64,000 nt of DNA from Acidicapsa ligni (GCF_025685655.1 NZ_JAGSYG010000006.1:186001-250000), one strand, 5' to 3'; positions 25,003 through 34,500 are shown, counted from the first letter of the stretch. The notes: generated by a model from the letters alone, not told the origin. Translations and numbers: made by a program.

Positions 25003-26034
25003 TCACAGCGGAGTGCCTGGGAAATGCTGCCGAAACGCGAGTTGCACCCGTTCACTGCCCGAGGACACAACCGCCTGCGCCACCCGGGCTCGTATCTCTG
25101 AGGAGTCGTAAACGCGGCTGATTGCCTCCAGCGCCGACGGTGCCAGCCTCGCATCCTCCTCAATCACGTCCAGCAAAAATTCGATTCCCGCACTCAATCG
25201 TGTCAGCGCAATTGCGTTGTCCAGCACGGAGCCAAACCATGCGTCCGCACCCTGGCGCCGCCGCGCTACCAGCGCTTTGAGCGCCTCGATGTTGTGTGTA
25301 TCCGCCAACGAATATGCGGCCTCCGCAGCCGTATCTTCCTCGTCATCCAGAAAATCAGCGACCAGTTCAATTGCGGCGGGGTTGCTGCCTTCAAGAGCGA
25401 GCAAAGCCGAAAAGCATACTCCCAGCACTTCAGGATCTTCTTTCCGAAGCAGTACGCGCATCTTCAGCAACAGCGAAGCAGTGGGGCCGCCTGCCAGCCC
25501 GATCGCGCGGACGGCTTCCATCCGCACCGTCTTGTCGGAATCAATCAGCGGCTCAAGCAGCAGGTCGAGCAATTCGATATTGTTCAGTCCAGGACACGCG
25601 ACCAGCGCAAGAGTGCATGTTCCGCGCAACGCACCGGCCGTATCGGACTGCCCGCCCCAGACCGGTTCTTCCTGGTGATGCCGCAGCCCGAGCAGATATA
25701 CATTCGCATCGCGACACTCCATTTTCACCAATGCCTTGGCCAGTGCGCTCTTCGCCCAGCACTGTGGATCATTCTTCACCGGATCGATAAAAAAGCGTTC
25801 AAAGGCTGCAAGGGCTTCGGGAAGCAATGCCTGTAAATTATGTTCCGTGGCAATTCGTGCAGCCTTGGCGACTAGATAATTGTTTGCGTGCCCGAGTGCT
25901 TTTCGTACCTGCGCGATATCTTGAGCATCCACCACACGGCCGCTCATGGATTCCAGTTGCGCAAGTTCACGCTCAAACGATCGGTTCGCAGAAATTCGCG
26001 TCCCAGTTGAACTGAGTGCTGCTTTCAACATCAT
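25003..26034 (-). CDS. HEAT-repeat protein
   Basis: Helical repeat protein of about 343 residues with at least four HEAT/PBS-lyase-like repeats (LLDLLLEPLIDSDKTVRMEAVRAIG, LLKMRVLLRKEDPEVLGVCFSALLAL, ELVADFLDDEEDTAAEAAYSLA). No signal peptide or membrane segment, so probably a cytoplasmic scaffold; function unknown. The start is set at 26034 (MMLKAALSS) because AAGGGA lies nine bases ahead; the ATG at 26043 would leave no spacing. No operon partner is evident. Confidence 0.75.
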   Translation of the reverse strand: MMLKAALSSTGTRISANRSFERELAQLESMSGRVVDAQDIAQVRKALGHANNYLVAKAARIATEHNLQALLPEALAAFERFFIDPVKNDPQCWAKSALAKALVKMECRDANVYLLGLRHHQEEPVWGGQSDTAGALRGTCTLALVACPGLNNIELLDLLLEPLIDSDKTVRMEAVRAIGLAGGPTASLLLKMRVLLRKEDPEVLGVCFSALLALEGSNPAAIELVADFLDDEEDTAAEAAYSLADTHNIEALKALVARRRQGADAWFGSVLDNAIALTRLSAGIEFLLDVIEEDARLAPSALEAISRVYDSSEIRARVAQAVVSSGSERVQLAFRQHFPGTPL

Positions 26035-26043
26035 GGAACTCAT

Positions 26044-26831
26044 TCCCTTCGTTCCGCACCACAGAGCCCTCCCAACGGGGCTGCTTACGCCACGAAATAC
26101 TTCGCCTGTGGGTGATGCACCAGAATTAAGTTCAAACCTTGTCCCGGCTCAGGGTGATAGCCCTCGGCCTGGTGCATACCGATGGCTTCAGCCGTTTGAG
26201 CATTTTGCCTGCGCCCCCGGGCTCAGGTTTGTGGGATAAACAAAAGAGTACCCTGATCTACGATACTTTTGTTGAAAAAGGTCAGTTACTCGCGGAGATT
26301 CTCTGTCGGCTATTCTTCGGCAGAGAACGGCTTGCCTCGTGAACGAACCAGGCGAAGGCTCCTGTCGGCCCGATAGAAAACCTTACCAGGAGAGATATTT
26401 CGCGGGATCCTCAATCATCACAATAGTGAAGCTGACGACATCGCGTTTCTAAAATTTGTGCAAAGCTCTCCCGGCAGATCAAATTCATCCGCAATCGATA
26501 ACCTGCCCCGCCTGCCACATGGGTAAAAATTAACTTGAGTTTAAAGGTGCTCGAAGTCTCACGCCTGACTTTATCCTCCTGAATTTTCTATACGTCCGAA
26601 TCAGTCGATACATATTTGCAACATCGTGCGTGAACTTCCCTGCGCAGCGCTTTGAGCCGCCATAAGGCCTTTAACGTCGCTTGACGTCCCTCGACCTCAT
26701 CGATTCCTGAAAAGCATCTTCTACTCAAATATGGATACAGATTTTTCAATCCGCAATCTGTATAAGTTCGCGCAGACAGCACACTGTCAGCAGAAAAAAT
26801 ATGCAGGCTGCTTCTACACGGGACACGGCGC
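26044..26831. other. 788-bp gap without an intact gene
   Basis: No complete gene. On the minus strand two short stop-bounded stretches read like the ends of real proteins: one finishing in HHPQAKYFVA (26085-26222, listed separately) and one reading RDVVSFTIVMIEDPAKYLSW before a stop (26383-26448). The remainder is AT-richer and shows no clear repeats or RNA gene. Confidence 0.5.
26085..26222 (-). pseudogene. Protein-tail fragment resembling the end of cobalamin-dependent methionine synthase
   Basis: About 45 codons between an in-frame TGA and a TAA, ending IGMHQAEGYHPEPG ... LILVHHPQAKYFVA. MetH proteins of the mycobacterial type end in a similar IGV..SEEFQLHPE ... HHPEAKYF. No start or upstream MetH sequence is visible in this frame. 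Could instead be part of an intergenic repeat family; low confidence. Confidence 0.3.
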
Positions 26832-28106
26832 CTAACTTGGATAGGGTCCGAATACGGCCTTAACCCTGCCGCTCTCATCTGCATCCTCAAGCACCATCAC
26901 GCGAAACTCTGCCCCGCCAGGAGCTACCCGCACCACGACATGCCCCTGCTTGCTCTTGAATGAATCCGAGAAGCGCGCACACGCCAGCTCCGTCGCTGGA
27001 TTCAGGCTCAGACAAAAGACATCCCGCGGCCCAGGATAGAGGATCGGCGAATAGATATTCGCCAGCGTGGAGATCGCCGGATGCGAAGCGTGCCAGCTTT
27101 GCAGTATCCAGACGCGAGGCTGCACAGCCTTCACAAACTCCGGCCCCGTCGCGTCGAAATACCCATGATGGTTACAGGTGGAAACGCTCACCGGGCCAGA
27201 CACGCGGCCTGCCGGCGTCTCAATATCTCTCCACGGATCGCGGCCGTAATTTGTATCGCAGTTCAGATCGCCGCCGTTGAAATAGCTGAACTTGCCATAG
27301 CCAATTCGCAAGGCGATCGAACAGCTATTTTCCATCGATGTGGGGTTCGGCCCAACCGATACTTCGGGCGGAAACATGAGCTTGCTTTCCTCGCCCTGAC
27401 CGGTCCAAACCTGGCCGTCGCCGGAGAGAACGCGCACGCCAAACTCGGTATATCTGCTCTTTGCATGTTGCAGCTCGATCTGGCTCGCGGACCCGACGTG
27501 CATTCGCTCGACCACCGTTCCGCGCTTTGCCACGGACCTTGCAAAAGCTGCGTAATTTAACGCCGCAGGATCGGTGATCGCAGCCGGATAGTTGTAATCG
27601 GGAAATCCCCTGTCAATCAGCCGGCGAATCCTGATCGCTTCAGCCACATCCGAAATGCCCGTGCGTTTGTAATCACCGAACGCGGACTTTGGATTCTCAG
27701 AGCGAACATCCCCGACATGATCGCCGTGCAGATGCGTCAGCAGAGCGTAATCCAGCTCTGGCCGACCTGTCGCCGTAAGCTGCCGCTGAATATAGCCAGC
27801 GATCCATTCGCCCGGACGCTTGCTGGCGTCTGGTTTCACCACATTCATGGCAGGCCCTTGTGTCGCCGATGCGCCTGCATCGATCAGCAGCGAAGTTCCA
27901 TCCGGCATGATAGTCAGCGCTGAATTCCCACGCCCGGTATTGATGTGGTGGATATCGAGAAATCCCGGCTGCCACGGCTCCAGTACAGCACCCACAGTGT
28001 CAGTACTAACAATTGCCGCCGATTCCTCAGCCGAAGCCGTCATCCCCGGCAAAACTGCCAATCCAGCCGAAGCCCACAAAAATTCGCGCCTGTTCCAATT
28101 CATCAT
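26832..28106 (-). CDS. Tat-exported metallo-beta-lactamase-fold hydrolase (ComEC/Rec2-like)
   Basis: Metal-dependent hydrolase of the metallo-beta-lactamase superfamily, 424 residues. Seen: a twin-arginine signal (NRREFLWASAGLAVLPG, cut near ASAEE), FLDIHHINTGRGNSALTIMPDG as the first strands seen in ComEC-type domains, the metal motif H-L-H-G-D-H in LLTHLHGDHVGD, and downstream histidines in STCNHHGYFDA and QSWHASHP. Export by Tat implies cofactor loading in the cytoplasm. Substrate unknown; nuclease or phosphodiesterase activity is possible. Isolated; separated from nuoI by a terminator. Confidence 0.83.
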   Translation of the reverse strand: MMNWNRREFLWASAGLAVLPGMTASAEESAAIVSTDTVGAVLEPWQPGFLDIHHINTGRGNSALTIMPDGTSLLIDAGASATQGPAMNVVKPDASKRPGEWIAGYIQRQLTATGRPELDYALLTHLHGDHVGDVRSENPKSAFGDYKRTGISDVAEAIRIRRLIDRGFPDYNYPAAITDPAALNYAAFARSVAKRGTVVERMHVGSASQIELQHAKSRYTEFGVRVLSGDGQVWTGQGEESKLMFPPEVSVGPNPTSMENSCSIALRIGYGKFSYFNGGDLNCDTNYGRDPWRDIETPAGRVSGPVSVSTCNHHGYFDATGPEFVKAVQPRVWILQSWHASHPAISTLANIYSPILYPGPRDVFCLSLNPATELACARFSDSFKSKQGHVVVRVAPGGAEFRVMVLEDADESGRVKAVFGPYPS

Positions 28107-28151
28107 CCGGTTAGTCTATCCAGCCAGCCTGAGATGGAATGTAAAAAGCAA

Positions 28152-28196
28152 AAAGCCCTGCCGCGATATCTGTAGGAATATCGGGGCCAGGGCTTT
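28152..28196 (-). terminator. Terminator behind nuoI
   Basis: AAAGCCCTG pairs with CAGGGCTTT; an inner stem GATAT / ATATC lies in the loop. On the minus strand the hairpin is followed by TTTGCTTTTTAC. It is 25 bp past the nuoI stop. Confidence 0.75.
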
Positions 28197-28221
28197 CATG
28201 AAATCCACTTCAGGGAATAAG

Positions 28222-28689
28222 CTATTTCGCCGTGAGACTCGCCACCGGCACCAGCATGTCGTCCTTGCGCATGACCAGGCTGGTCGCGTTCAACGAAGCC
28301 AGCTCAAAGCCATGCCCATGCGTAATCGCATCCGTCGGGCAGGCCTCGACACAGTAGCCGCAGAAAATACAGCGGTTGTAGTCGATGTTGTAGGTCTTCG
28401 CGTAGCGTTCGCTGGACGAAATCCGCTTCTCTTCCGTATTCTCTGCTGCCTCAATAAAGATGCAGTTCGACGGGCAGGCCGCCGCGCACAGAAAACAGGC
28501 TACGCACTTCTCGAGGCCATTTTCGTCGCGCTGCAACTCGTGCGCACCTCGAAAACGCGGTTCAAACACGGCTCCACGTAACGGCCCATCCCCGTCGGGA
28601 TAATTCTCTACCTGCGTCGGCTCCAGCATCTCCTTGAAGGTGATGCTCATGCCCTTGGCAATGCCAGCGATGTTGCGCACAATCGACAT
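28222..28689 (-). CDS. nuoI: NADH-quinone oxidoreductase subunit I, isolated gene
   Basis: Ferredoxin-like subunit of respiratory complex I carrying clusters N6a and N6b. Seen: two [4Fe-4S] motifs CVACFLCAAACP and CIFCGYCVEACP about 40 residues apart, with FEPRFRGAHELQRDENG before the first, as in NuoI. The ATG at 28689 (MSIVRNIAGIAKG) gives 155 residues, the compact size; the frame is open to 28950 but that region overlaps the divergent gene at 28729. The ribosome-binding site is weak. No other nuo gene is nearby, so this is either an extra copy or a displaced one. Confidence 0.9.
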   Translation of the reverse strand: MSIVRNIAGIAKGMSITFKEMLEPTQVENYPDGDGPLRGAVFEPRFRGAHELQRDENGLEKCVACFLCAAACPSNCIFIEAAENTEEKRISSSERYAKTYNIDYNRCIFCGYCVEACPTDAITHGHGFELASLNATSLVMRKDDMLVPVASLTAK

Positions 28690-28728
28690 AAGCCCAGTAT
28701 ACGATGGATCCCGGAGGGTTTTCATCCC

Positions 28729-29262
28729 ATGCGCCTGTCGCTTTTCATTCCAGCACTGCTGATATTGACCAGCGCCGGTTACGCCGCGCCCCGGCAGGAC
28801 GCCATGCCAGCCGAAATTACCGCCAAACCAGCCAAGCCCCTCGGCCCGGTAGCGCCCCTTCGCATCAGCTACAACGGCCGAGCCGAGGAATGGACCCTCG
28901 CCACTCTCGCCAAATTGCCTCACAAAACCATCCAGGTCTACAACGAACACGCCAAGGCCACCCAGAATTACTCCGGCGTCCCACTCGCTGACCTGCTCAC
29001 GCGGATCGGAATACCCACCGCGCCCCGCGGCAAGGAAATGCGTCTCTACCTCGTCGCCCAGGGCGTTGACGGCTACCTCGTAACGTTTTCGCTCGCCGAG
29101 GTTCTGCCTAACTTTCGCTCAGGCGACATCCTCGTAGCCGACGCTCTCGAAGGCAAGCCCATTCCCGAAACCGGCCCTTTGCAACTGGTTGTCAGCGAAG
29201 ACAAGCGCCCCGCGCGCTGGGTCCACAGCATCGTCGAAATTCGAGTGCTGACCGCCGAATAA
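28729..29262 (+). CDS. Small secreted protein with molybdopterin-oxidoreductase (sulfite-oxidase-like) fold
   Basis: 177 residues with a signal peptide (MRLSLFIPALLILTSAGYAA) followed by a domain like the oxidoreductase molybdopterin-binding fold: EEWTLATLAKLPHKTI, NYSGVPLADLLTRIGIP, VDGYLVTFSLAEVLPNF, LVADALEGKPIP, LQLVVSEDKRPARWVHSI. The invariant cysteine that binds molybdenum in sulfite oxidase is not visible, so it may be a non-catalytic relative. Starts 39 bp from the divergent nuoI start. Confidence 0.75.
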   Translation: MRLSLFIPALLILTSAGYAAPRQDAMPAEITAKPAKPLGPVAPLRISYNGRAEEWTLATLAKLPHKTIQVYNEHAKATQNYSGVPLADLLTRIGIPTAPRGKEMRLYLVAQGVDGYLVTFSLAEVLPNFRSGDILVADALEGKPIPETGPLQLVVSEDKRPARWVHSIVEIRVLTAE

Positions 29263-29275
29263 AGGCGGACACGCG

Positions 29276-30202
29276 TTACTTTTTGGCTCCCGGCGGCTCA
29301 GACCGTCCGCGATTATTTGCAGGCGGAGTCGTAGTTGGCCGTCTCCCCGTCTTTGCGACACCGCCCAAAAACACTGCACAAAGATCCGAGTCCTGCCCGC
29401 GTGCCAATGTAGCCAGCGCCGGATCGGCCTGCCCTGGATTTGCTTTACACAGCTCGCGCTCCATTTGACCGGCGTGGTCTGGTCCCAGCGCCTGCATCTG
29501 CTCCAGCCCGCTCGCCGGATCGACACTGTACTGGTAGACAAAATCCTCGGCTGGCTTGGTCTTGCCATAGTCGAAATGTACCCACGTCGCCAGCACGTTC
29601 CGCCCTGGAGGCTCGGTGAGCAACCCGTAAATCTGGGTACGCGTCACCCCGTCGATATTGCCAGCGGCCCACAACGGGGCAGCCTGGTCCCCACGCAGCC
29701 ATCGCGCCCGCCATGCGTGGGCAGCAACGTTGTAATAAAGCGTTGTGAAAAAAGTGGAAGCATCGCAACCCGAGCAGTCGTCGTAGACCAAACCCAGCTC
29801 CGGCACGAACTCGCCACCGAAAGTCGTCCATCCCAGCACCTTCGGATTTACGGCATGGAACAACGGCTGGGACTCATGCTTTGAAAGCGAGACACTCCAA
29901 ACCGTATAAGCATCGGCCTGTGGACTCGACTGCGGCGTCTTGCGCTCCGCGGTCAGCACCAGCGCCGAATCCCACTGCACACCTATCTCGCGAATCGCGG
30001 TCCACTTTTCAGCCTTGAGCGAAGTCGTCACCCACTGCACAATGGCCGCGTCCTTCTGATCATGAAAATCAACCCAGTGAAAGGCATCGAGCGCCGTCTG
30101 CGCACCGGCTGGACGAGCTGCCAGCATCAGCAGCGCTACCGCAAATCCCAGCGAACAAACACCCTTCAAATGCCGGGTAAACCTATCAGGCGTGAACGAC
30201 AT
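29276..30202 (-). CDS. Secreted protein of unknown function
   Basis: Not recognised. The ATG at 30202 (MSFTPDRF) opens a clear signal peptide (GFAVALLMLAARPAGAQ), with AGAGAG four bases upstream; the longer frame to 30373 adds a poor N terminus. The mature part (about 270 residues) is Trp/Asp-rich with a CSGCD pair and later ELCKANPG and DSDLCAVFLG cysteines that could form disulfides, and ends in a Pro/Arg-rich tail. Convergent with the molybdopterin-fold gene (13 bp between stops). Confidence 0.65.
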   Translation of the reverse strand: MSFTPDRFTRHLKGVCSLGFAVALLMLAARPAGAQTALDAFHWVDFHDQKDAAIVQWVTTSLKAEKWTAIREIGVQWDSALVLTAERKTPQSSPQADAYTVWSVSLSKHESQPLFHAVNPKVLGWTTFGGEFVPELGLVYDDCSGCDASTFFTTLYYNVAAHAWRARWLRGDQAAPLWAAGNIDGVTRTQIYGLLTEPPGRNVLATWVHFDYGKTKPAEDFVYQYSVDPASGLEQMQALGPDHAGQMERELCKANPGQADPALATLARGQDSDLCAVFLGGVAKTGRRPTTTPPANNRGRSEPPGAKK

Positions 30203-30369
30203 ATGCTCTCTTGCCGAACGAAGCATCAATCGGGGAAATTGGAGCCACTGAAGCAATCGCATACCTCTAGTATGCCCCGCAATCACGGCTCGCCAGGCAA
30301 CACCCTGACTACTGGACATCTCATCAGTAAACGCCGGCATCGAGGCAGGCAGCGACCGGGGATGGCAGA

Positions 30370-31155
30370 TCAATAGTGTTTGCGGTTATATTCCTTCAAT
30401 TCCAGCTTGCCCTGAGTACCGGCGTCGGGGTTGCCAATATATCGCGTTACCCCGCAGGTTACCGGCTTCTCGTTCTCATCCAGATCTTTGAACCGCTCCG
30501 GACTCAGCCGCTCAAAATTTGCGCGTGTAGCCAGGATCGTCAGATGATGCGTCATCGTCAGCACCCGTTTGCCTGCAAACTCCCGGATCAGTGTCGCGAT
30601 CCACGAGAGATTTCGCAGCCGCACATCGGGGATATTCTCACCGTTCAGATAACGGTAATCGTAGTCTCCCAACAGAGTGTGCAGCTTACCCTGGTCGGGA
30701 TTCATCACCTGGTAGATTCGCCAGTCGCTGTAGAGCAGCGCCAGCCCGTGATCCTGCTCGCGGATACGCTCGTCCTCAATAACTCGCGCGCCCGCAAGTT
30801 CCGGCCATTCCTCGATAATGTGGCGCAGCGTTTCCTTTGTCCTGAAATACGGAGAGACAAATATAATCTCGGGGCAATGGGCCTCGGACTCTCGCATCTT
30901 TCTTCCAGTCGTCCGGGCCTGCTCGATTCCCCGCGGCGTAAGCGGGGTGTCCCTGTCACTGATACCGAGCCAATAACGCTCGTTGAGCACCAGCCCCAAA
31001 GCCTGCGTCACCGGATTTAGCCGGTTCGTATCAAACAATTCGCGAAACCGGAGATACTCCGGATCGGCCTCTTTCTTTGCTTTGAGAATGTTATAAGCCG
31101 ACTCAGCATGACGAATCAGCAATAACTCCTTCGGCCATTTCATTGTTTTTATCAT
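30370..31155 (-). CDS. Histidine phosphatase family protein (phosphoglycerate-mutase-like)
   Basis: 261-residue phosphatase with the catalytic motif LLIRHAES at residue 12, a second conserved arginine in SPYFRTKETL, and the late histidine in TMTHHLT. Acts through a phosphohistidine; substrate (sugar phosphate, nucleotide or protein) unknown. Has an unusual insertion with ILKAKKEADPEYLRFRELF between the motif and the LTPRG box. It is upstream of the unknown secreted protein gene on the same strand. Confidence 0.88.
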   Translation of the reverse strand: MIKTMKWPKELLLIRHAESAYNILKAKKEADPEYLRFRELFDTNRLNPVTQALGLVLNERYWLGISDRDTPLTPRGIEQARTTGRKMRESEAHCPEIIFVSPYFRTKETLRHIIEEWPELAGARVIEDERIREQDHGLALLYSDWRIYQVMNPDQGKLHTLLGDYDYRYLNGENIPDVRLRNLSWIATLIREFAGKRVLTMTHHLTILATRANFERLSPERFKDLDENEKPVTCGVTRYIGNPDAGTQGKLELKEYNRKHY

Positions 31156-31217
31156 CCGTCCGATTATCTCAAATTCAAAAAAACAGCTTAATTATCTACG
31201 TCGAAGATCAAATTGAA

Positions 31218-31246
31218 TTGACAGGCAGGCTGAGGCTCAAGTAACT
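31218..31246 (+). promoter_or_regulatory. Likely sigma-70 promoter of the ADOP gene
   Basis: TTGACA at 31218-31223, a 17-base spacer, and GTAACT at 31241-31246, 74 bases before the ATG. The -35 is perfect, the -10 partial. Confidence 0.5.
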
Positions 31247-31319
31247 TTTCCCCTAAGAGAATTATGGGAGAAACGAAAGAAGCGATACCACGCGCATCGC
31301 TTCCTTCAAGGAGACGCAC

Positions 31320-34028
31320 ATGCTTCCTGATCTGAACGAATTTCTGGTACGTCTAAAATCGCTCTTCAGCAAACGGCGTCTGGACAACGAGATGGCCGAA
31401 GAGCTGGAGTTTCATCAGACTCTCCTGCGCGAAAAACTTCTCCGCCACGGCGTGCCTCAATCCGAGTTGGATACGGCGACCCGCAAGACCTTTGGCAACC
31501 AGTCTCGATGGCAGGAGCGTATCCGCGAGCTATGGCAGTTTCGCGCTATTGAAAACCTGCGGCGCGATGTGAGCTTTTCCATCCGCCTGCTGAGGAAGTC
31601 TCCCGGCTTCACGGCTATTGCGCTGCTCACACTGGCGCTGGGAGTCGGAGCCAATACATCCGTATTCTCCCTGATCAATGGGCTTTTGCTGCGTCCCTTA
31701 CCGGTACCCAATGCACAACAATTAGCCGTGTTGCGTATGGAGGAGGGTGGTCCGGTGCCTAACTATAGTTTCATCACGCCATTCTTCCGCAGCCTGGAAT
31801 CACGGCATGATCTATTCGCAAATGTCTTCGCCTACAACCCGGACAAGTTCCAGGTCAAAGGTCAATCCGGCAATGAAAATGTCGTGGGTGTTTTGGTAAG
31901 CGGACAATATTTTCAAGCCCTGCAAACTCCGCCCCTGCTGGGCCGCTATCTCACGCCCGAGGACGACCGCCCGGGCGGCAGCTCAGCAGGTTTGGCCGTA
32001 GTGATCAGCGAGAGGTTCTGGAAGAGCTGGTTTAATCGTGCGCCCGATGCCATAGGCCGCAAACTGATCGTCGCCAACGTTCCCTTTACTGTCGTCGGCG
32101 TCATGCCTAAGCGCTTTATAGGAGCTGACCCAACGCAGAGGCCGCAGATATTCGCTCCACTTTCTGCAGACCCTATCATCGACGCGCCAAGAAATCACAT
32201 TGATGGCGGAATTCATGCATGGTGGCTGACCGTTGTCGCACGTATGAACCCAGGCATGACAATCGATCAGGCCAATGCTGCGCTGCTGGCCGTTTCCAAC
32301 CCAATCCTGCACGAGGCATCCACAGACGCAAGCTTTACTACGGAGGAGGAGCGCGGGCATTTTCATTTCGCGGCTGAGCCCGGATCGCGAGGATTCACCT
32401 ATGCGCGCATCCTGTTTCGAAAGCCGCTGATCGCAATGTTTTCCATGTGCGGAGGCATCCTGCTGCTCGCCTGCCTCAATCTCACCAGCCTTCTGATGGC
32501 TAGAAGTGCAGCGCGCGAACGAGAGCTGGCAACTCGTCTCGCACTGGGCGCTACGCGACGCAGGCTCATCCACCAACTACTCATCGAGAGCCTGTTGATC
32601 GCGATCATTGGCACGGCACTTGGATTGGTTGCAGCGCCTTTGGTAAGTCGCTCTCTCGGGGCAATGCTGATGAGCGCCAATTTCGCTGAACAAGTCCAGC
32701 TCGATACCTCATTGGATCTGCGCGTCTTCCTCTTCGCGGCTCTCATTGCGGTCACGACAGCAGTTCTCATTGGTTTGGTACCTGCATTGCAGGCTACCGG
32801 CGGCGATCTCAACGAACACATCAAAGAAGGCCAGTCAGCCAACAAGGCTAACCAGAGTAGAAAAGTTTTGCCTCGCGTACTTATGACTCTGCAGGTAGCG
32901 CTGGCGCTCGTCCTTGTTGCAGGTGCAGGCCTGCTCGCGACCAGCCTCGTAAAGCTTTATAAGTCCGGTGCAGGATTCGATCCCAACGGCCTGGTTAACA
33001 TCGCTTTCAGCATGGATAAGCAGCAGCTTGAGGGCGACCAGTTAATGCAGGTCTATCAGCACATCGGCGAAGAGCTTGAGCATCAGCCGGGAGTCAAGAG
33101 CGCCAGCTTCGAATTCATCGTCCCGCTTTCCCATCGTGGCTGGAATGGCAGATACTCCGCCCCTGGTGCAGAACCCAAGCTCATGTGGATGAATGCTGTT
33201 GGCCCGAAATACTTCGCGACAATGCAGATTCCTCTTTTTATGGGACGCGAGTTTACATGGTCAGACACCAAGGCTTCCGGATTGAAAGTAATCCTCAACC
33301 AATCTGCGGCAAAGTTGCTCTTCCCCAATCGCAACGCCCTTGGTGAACAAATTACCGATCCAAGTACGAAAACCTCTTACGAAGTTATCGCTGTTGTTGG
33401 AGATACAAAGTACAACGACATGCGCGCACCGGCATCGGCTATCGGCTACGTTCCAATTCAACAGGACGAGCAGGAAAAGCCATCGCTGACTGCAGTGATT
33501 CGACTTGATCCAACCCATAACCAACAAGCTCCACTGGCCGCTGCTGCCCACGCAATCGCGAGCCGACTGGCGCCCACTATCCCTGCACCGACACTTACCA
33601 GCATGAGCGAGATCATGGATAACTCCATAGGCGCGGAGAGAATGATGGCCGTACTCGCTATCTTCTTTGCCGGCTGCGCTCTGCTGGTCACAGGCATAGG
33701 CCTCTACGGAACACTGGCGTACTCCACTGCGCGCCGCACCAGTGAGATCGGCATTCGCATGGCCCTGGGCGCGCAACGAGCGGGAGTCATCGCACTCATC
33801 TTCCGCGAGAATGCGGTGGTCGCTCTCGCCGGTTGTGGCACCGGCCTTGTCGCTGCAATCCTCGCGTCGCGCGCGCTGGCCAGCTTCCTCTACGAAACAT
33901 CTCCGCGCGATCCGTGGATCCTGGTCAGCTCCGTAGCAGCCTTAACCTGCATCGCCTCCGCAGCATCGCTGCTTCCGGCAATCCGCGCCTCAAAGATAGA
34001 ACCAATCACCGCCATACGCTGCGAATGA
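31320..34028 (+). CDS. ADOP-family MacB/FtsX-like permease
   Basis: Member of the 'acidobacterial duplicated orphan permease' family, 902 residues: an N-terminal soluble helix region (LFSKRRLDNEMAEELEFHQ), then two tandem units each made of a transmembrane helix, a MacB-type periplasmic domain and FtsX-type helices (LALGVGANTSVFSLINGLLLRPLP; ELATRLALGATRRRLIHQLL; TSEIGIRMALGAQRAGVI). These proteins resemble MacB export permeases but lack their own ATPase. ATG with AAGGAG six bases upstream. The PadR-type regulator commonly next to ADOP genes is absent here. Confidence 0.92.
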   Translation: MLPDLNEFLVRLKSLFSKRRLDNEMAEELEFHQTLLREKLLRHGVPQSELDTATRKTFGNQSRWQERIRELWQFRAIENLRRDVSFSIRLLRKSPGFTAIALLTLALGVGANTSVFSLINGLLLRPLPVPNAQQLAVLRMEEGGPVPNYSFITPFFRSLESRHDLFANVFAYNPDKFQVKGQSGNENVVGVLVSGQYFQALQTPPLLGRYLTPEDDRPGGSSAGLAVVISERFWKSWFNRAPDAIGRKLIVANVPFTVVGVMPKRFIGADPTQRPQIFAPLSADPIIDAPRNHIDGGIHAWWLTVVARMNPGMTIDQANAALLAVSNPILHEASTDASFTTEEERGHFHFAAEPGSRGFTYARILFRKPLIAMFSMCGGILLLACLNLTSLLMARSAARERELATRLALGATRRRLIHQLLIESLLIAIIGTALGLVAAPLVSRSLGAMLMSANFAEQVQLDTSLDLRVFLFAALIAVTTAVLIGLVPALQATGGDLNEHIKEGQSANKANQSRKVLPRVLMTLQVALALVLVAGAGLLATSLVKLYKSGAGFDPNGLVNIAFSMDKQQLEGDQLMQVYQHIGEELEHQPGVKSASFEFIVPLSHRGWNGRYSAPGAEPKLMWMNAVGPKYFATMQIPLFMGREFTWSDTKASGLKVILNQSAAKLLFPNRNALGEQITDPSTKTSYEVIAVVGDTKYNDMRAPASAIGYVPIQQDEQEKPSLTAVIRLDPTHNQQAPLAAAAHAIASRLAPTIPAPTLTSMSEIMDNSIGAERMMAVLAIFFAGCALLVTGIGLYGTLAYSTARRTSEIGIRMALGAQRAGVIALIFRENAVVALAGCGTGLVAAILASRALASFLYETSPRDPWILVSSVAALTCIASAASLLPAIRASKIEPITAIRCE

Positions 34029-34500
34029 TAGGGACGCCTAAGTAACGAACTGCTTACGGAAGCGGCTCAGGCAGTTGACAGATTGGTAAACTATGCTAAT
34101 CTGAATTTGCGCTCAGTTGTTTGGTTGTGAGCCGTTCTTGTGCTCAGCAGATATGAGACCCCCTGGAAAAGGCTGGGTTCACTGCGACAGAGTCAAGACC
34201 GCCCTGCAAAGCATTTCTCCAAGCCCCTCAGCGTAACCGCTCTGTTTTGTTAGTTCGAGCGGACAGCAGATCGAAGGAAGCGACCTTTTCAGGTTTGCAC
34301 CTAGCGATCAGAGGCAGCGTGCGGCAGGGCCGGGTTGAGCATTTGACTTCCACTCAACCACTTGGATTTATTCCTCTTCGGTACTCCACTACGCGAATTT
34401 ATTGTCTTCTTTCCGGTGCTTGAAGCCGCCGTCGAGATCTATCCGGGCCCACAGCCCTGGCATACAGCCATGCTGTGCGCGGCCCCACATAAGGATACAA
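34029..34500 (+). other. Long leader region of the helicase gene
   Basis: 472 bp without a gene. The promoter at 34075-34102 would give a transcript with about 390 untranslated bases. Contains several short inverted repeats but no RNA family recognised by eye. Confidence 0.5.
34075..34102 (+). promoter_or_regulatory. Likely sigma-70 promoter of the helicase operon
   Basis: TTGACA at 34075-34080, 16-base spacer, TAATCT at 34097-34102. It is the only strong match in the gap and lies about 400 bp upstream of the GTG start. Confidence 0.6.

Noticed and set aside
24930..25010. CTCAGTRTTCAGG-like short repeats between the GH16 and HEAT genes
   Set aside because: Only loosely repeated over 60 bp, no symmetry or link to a gene; treated as low-complexity sequence.
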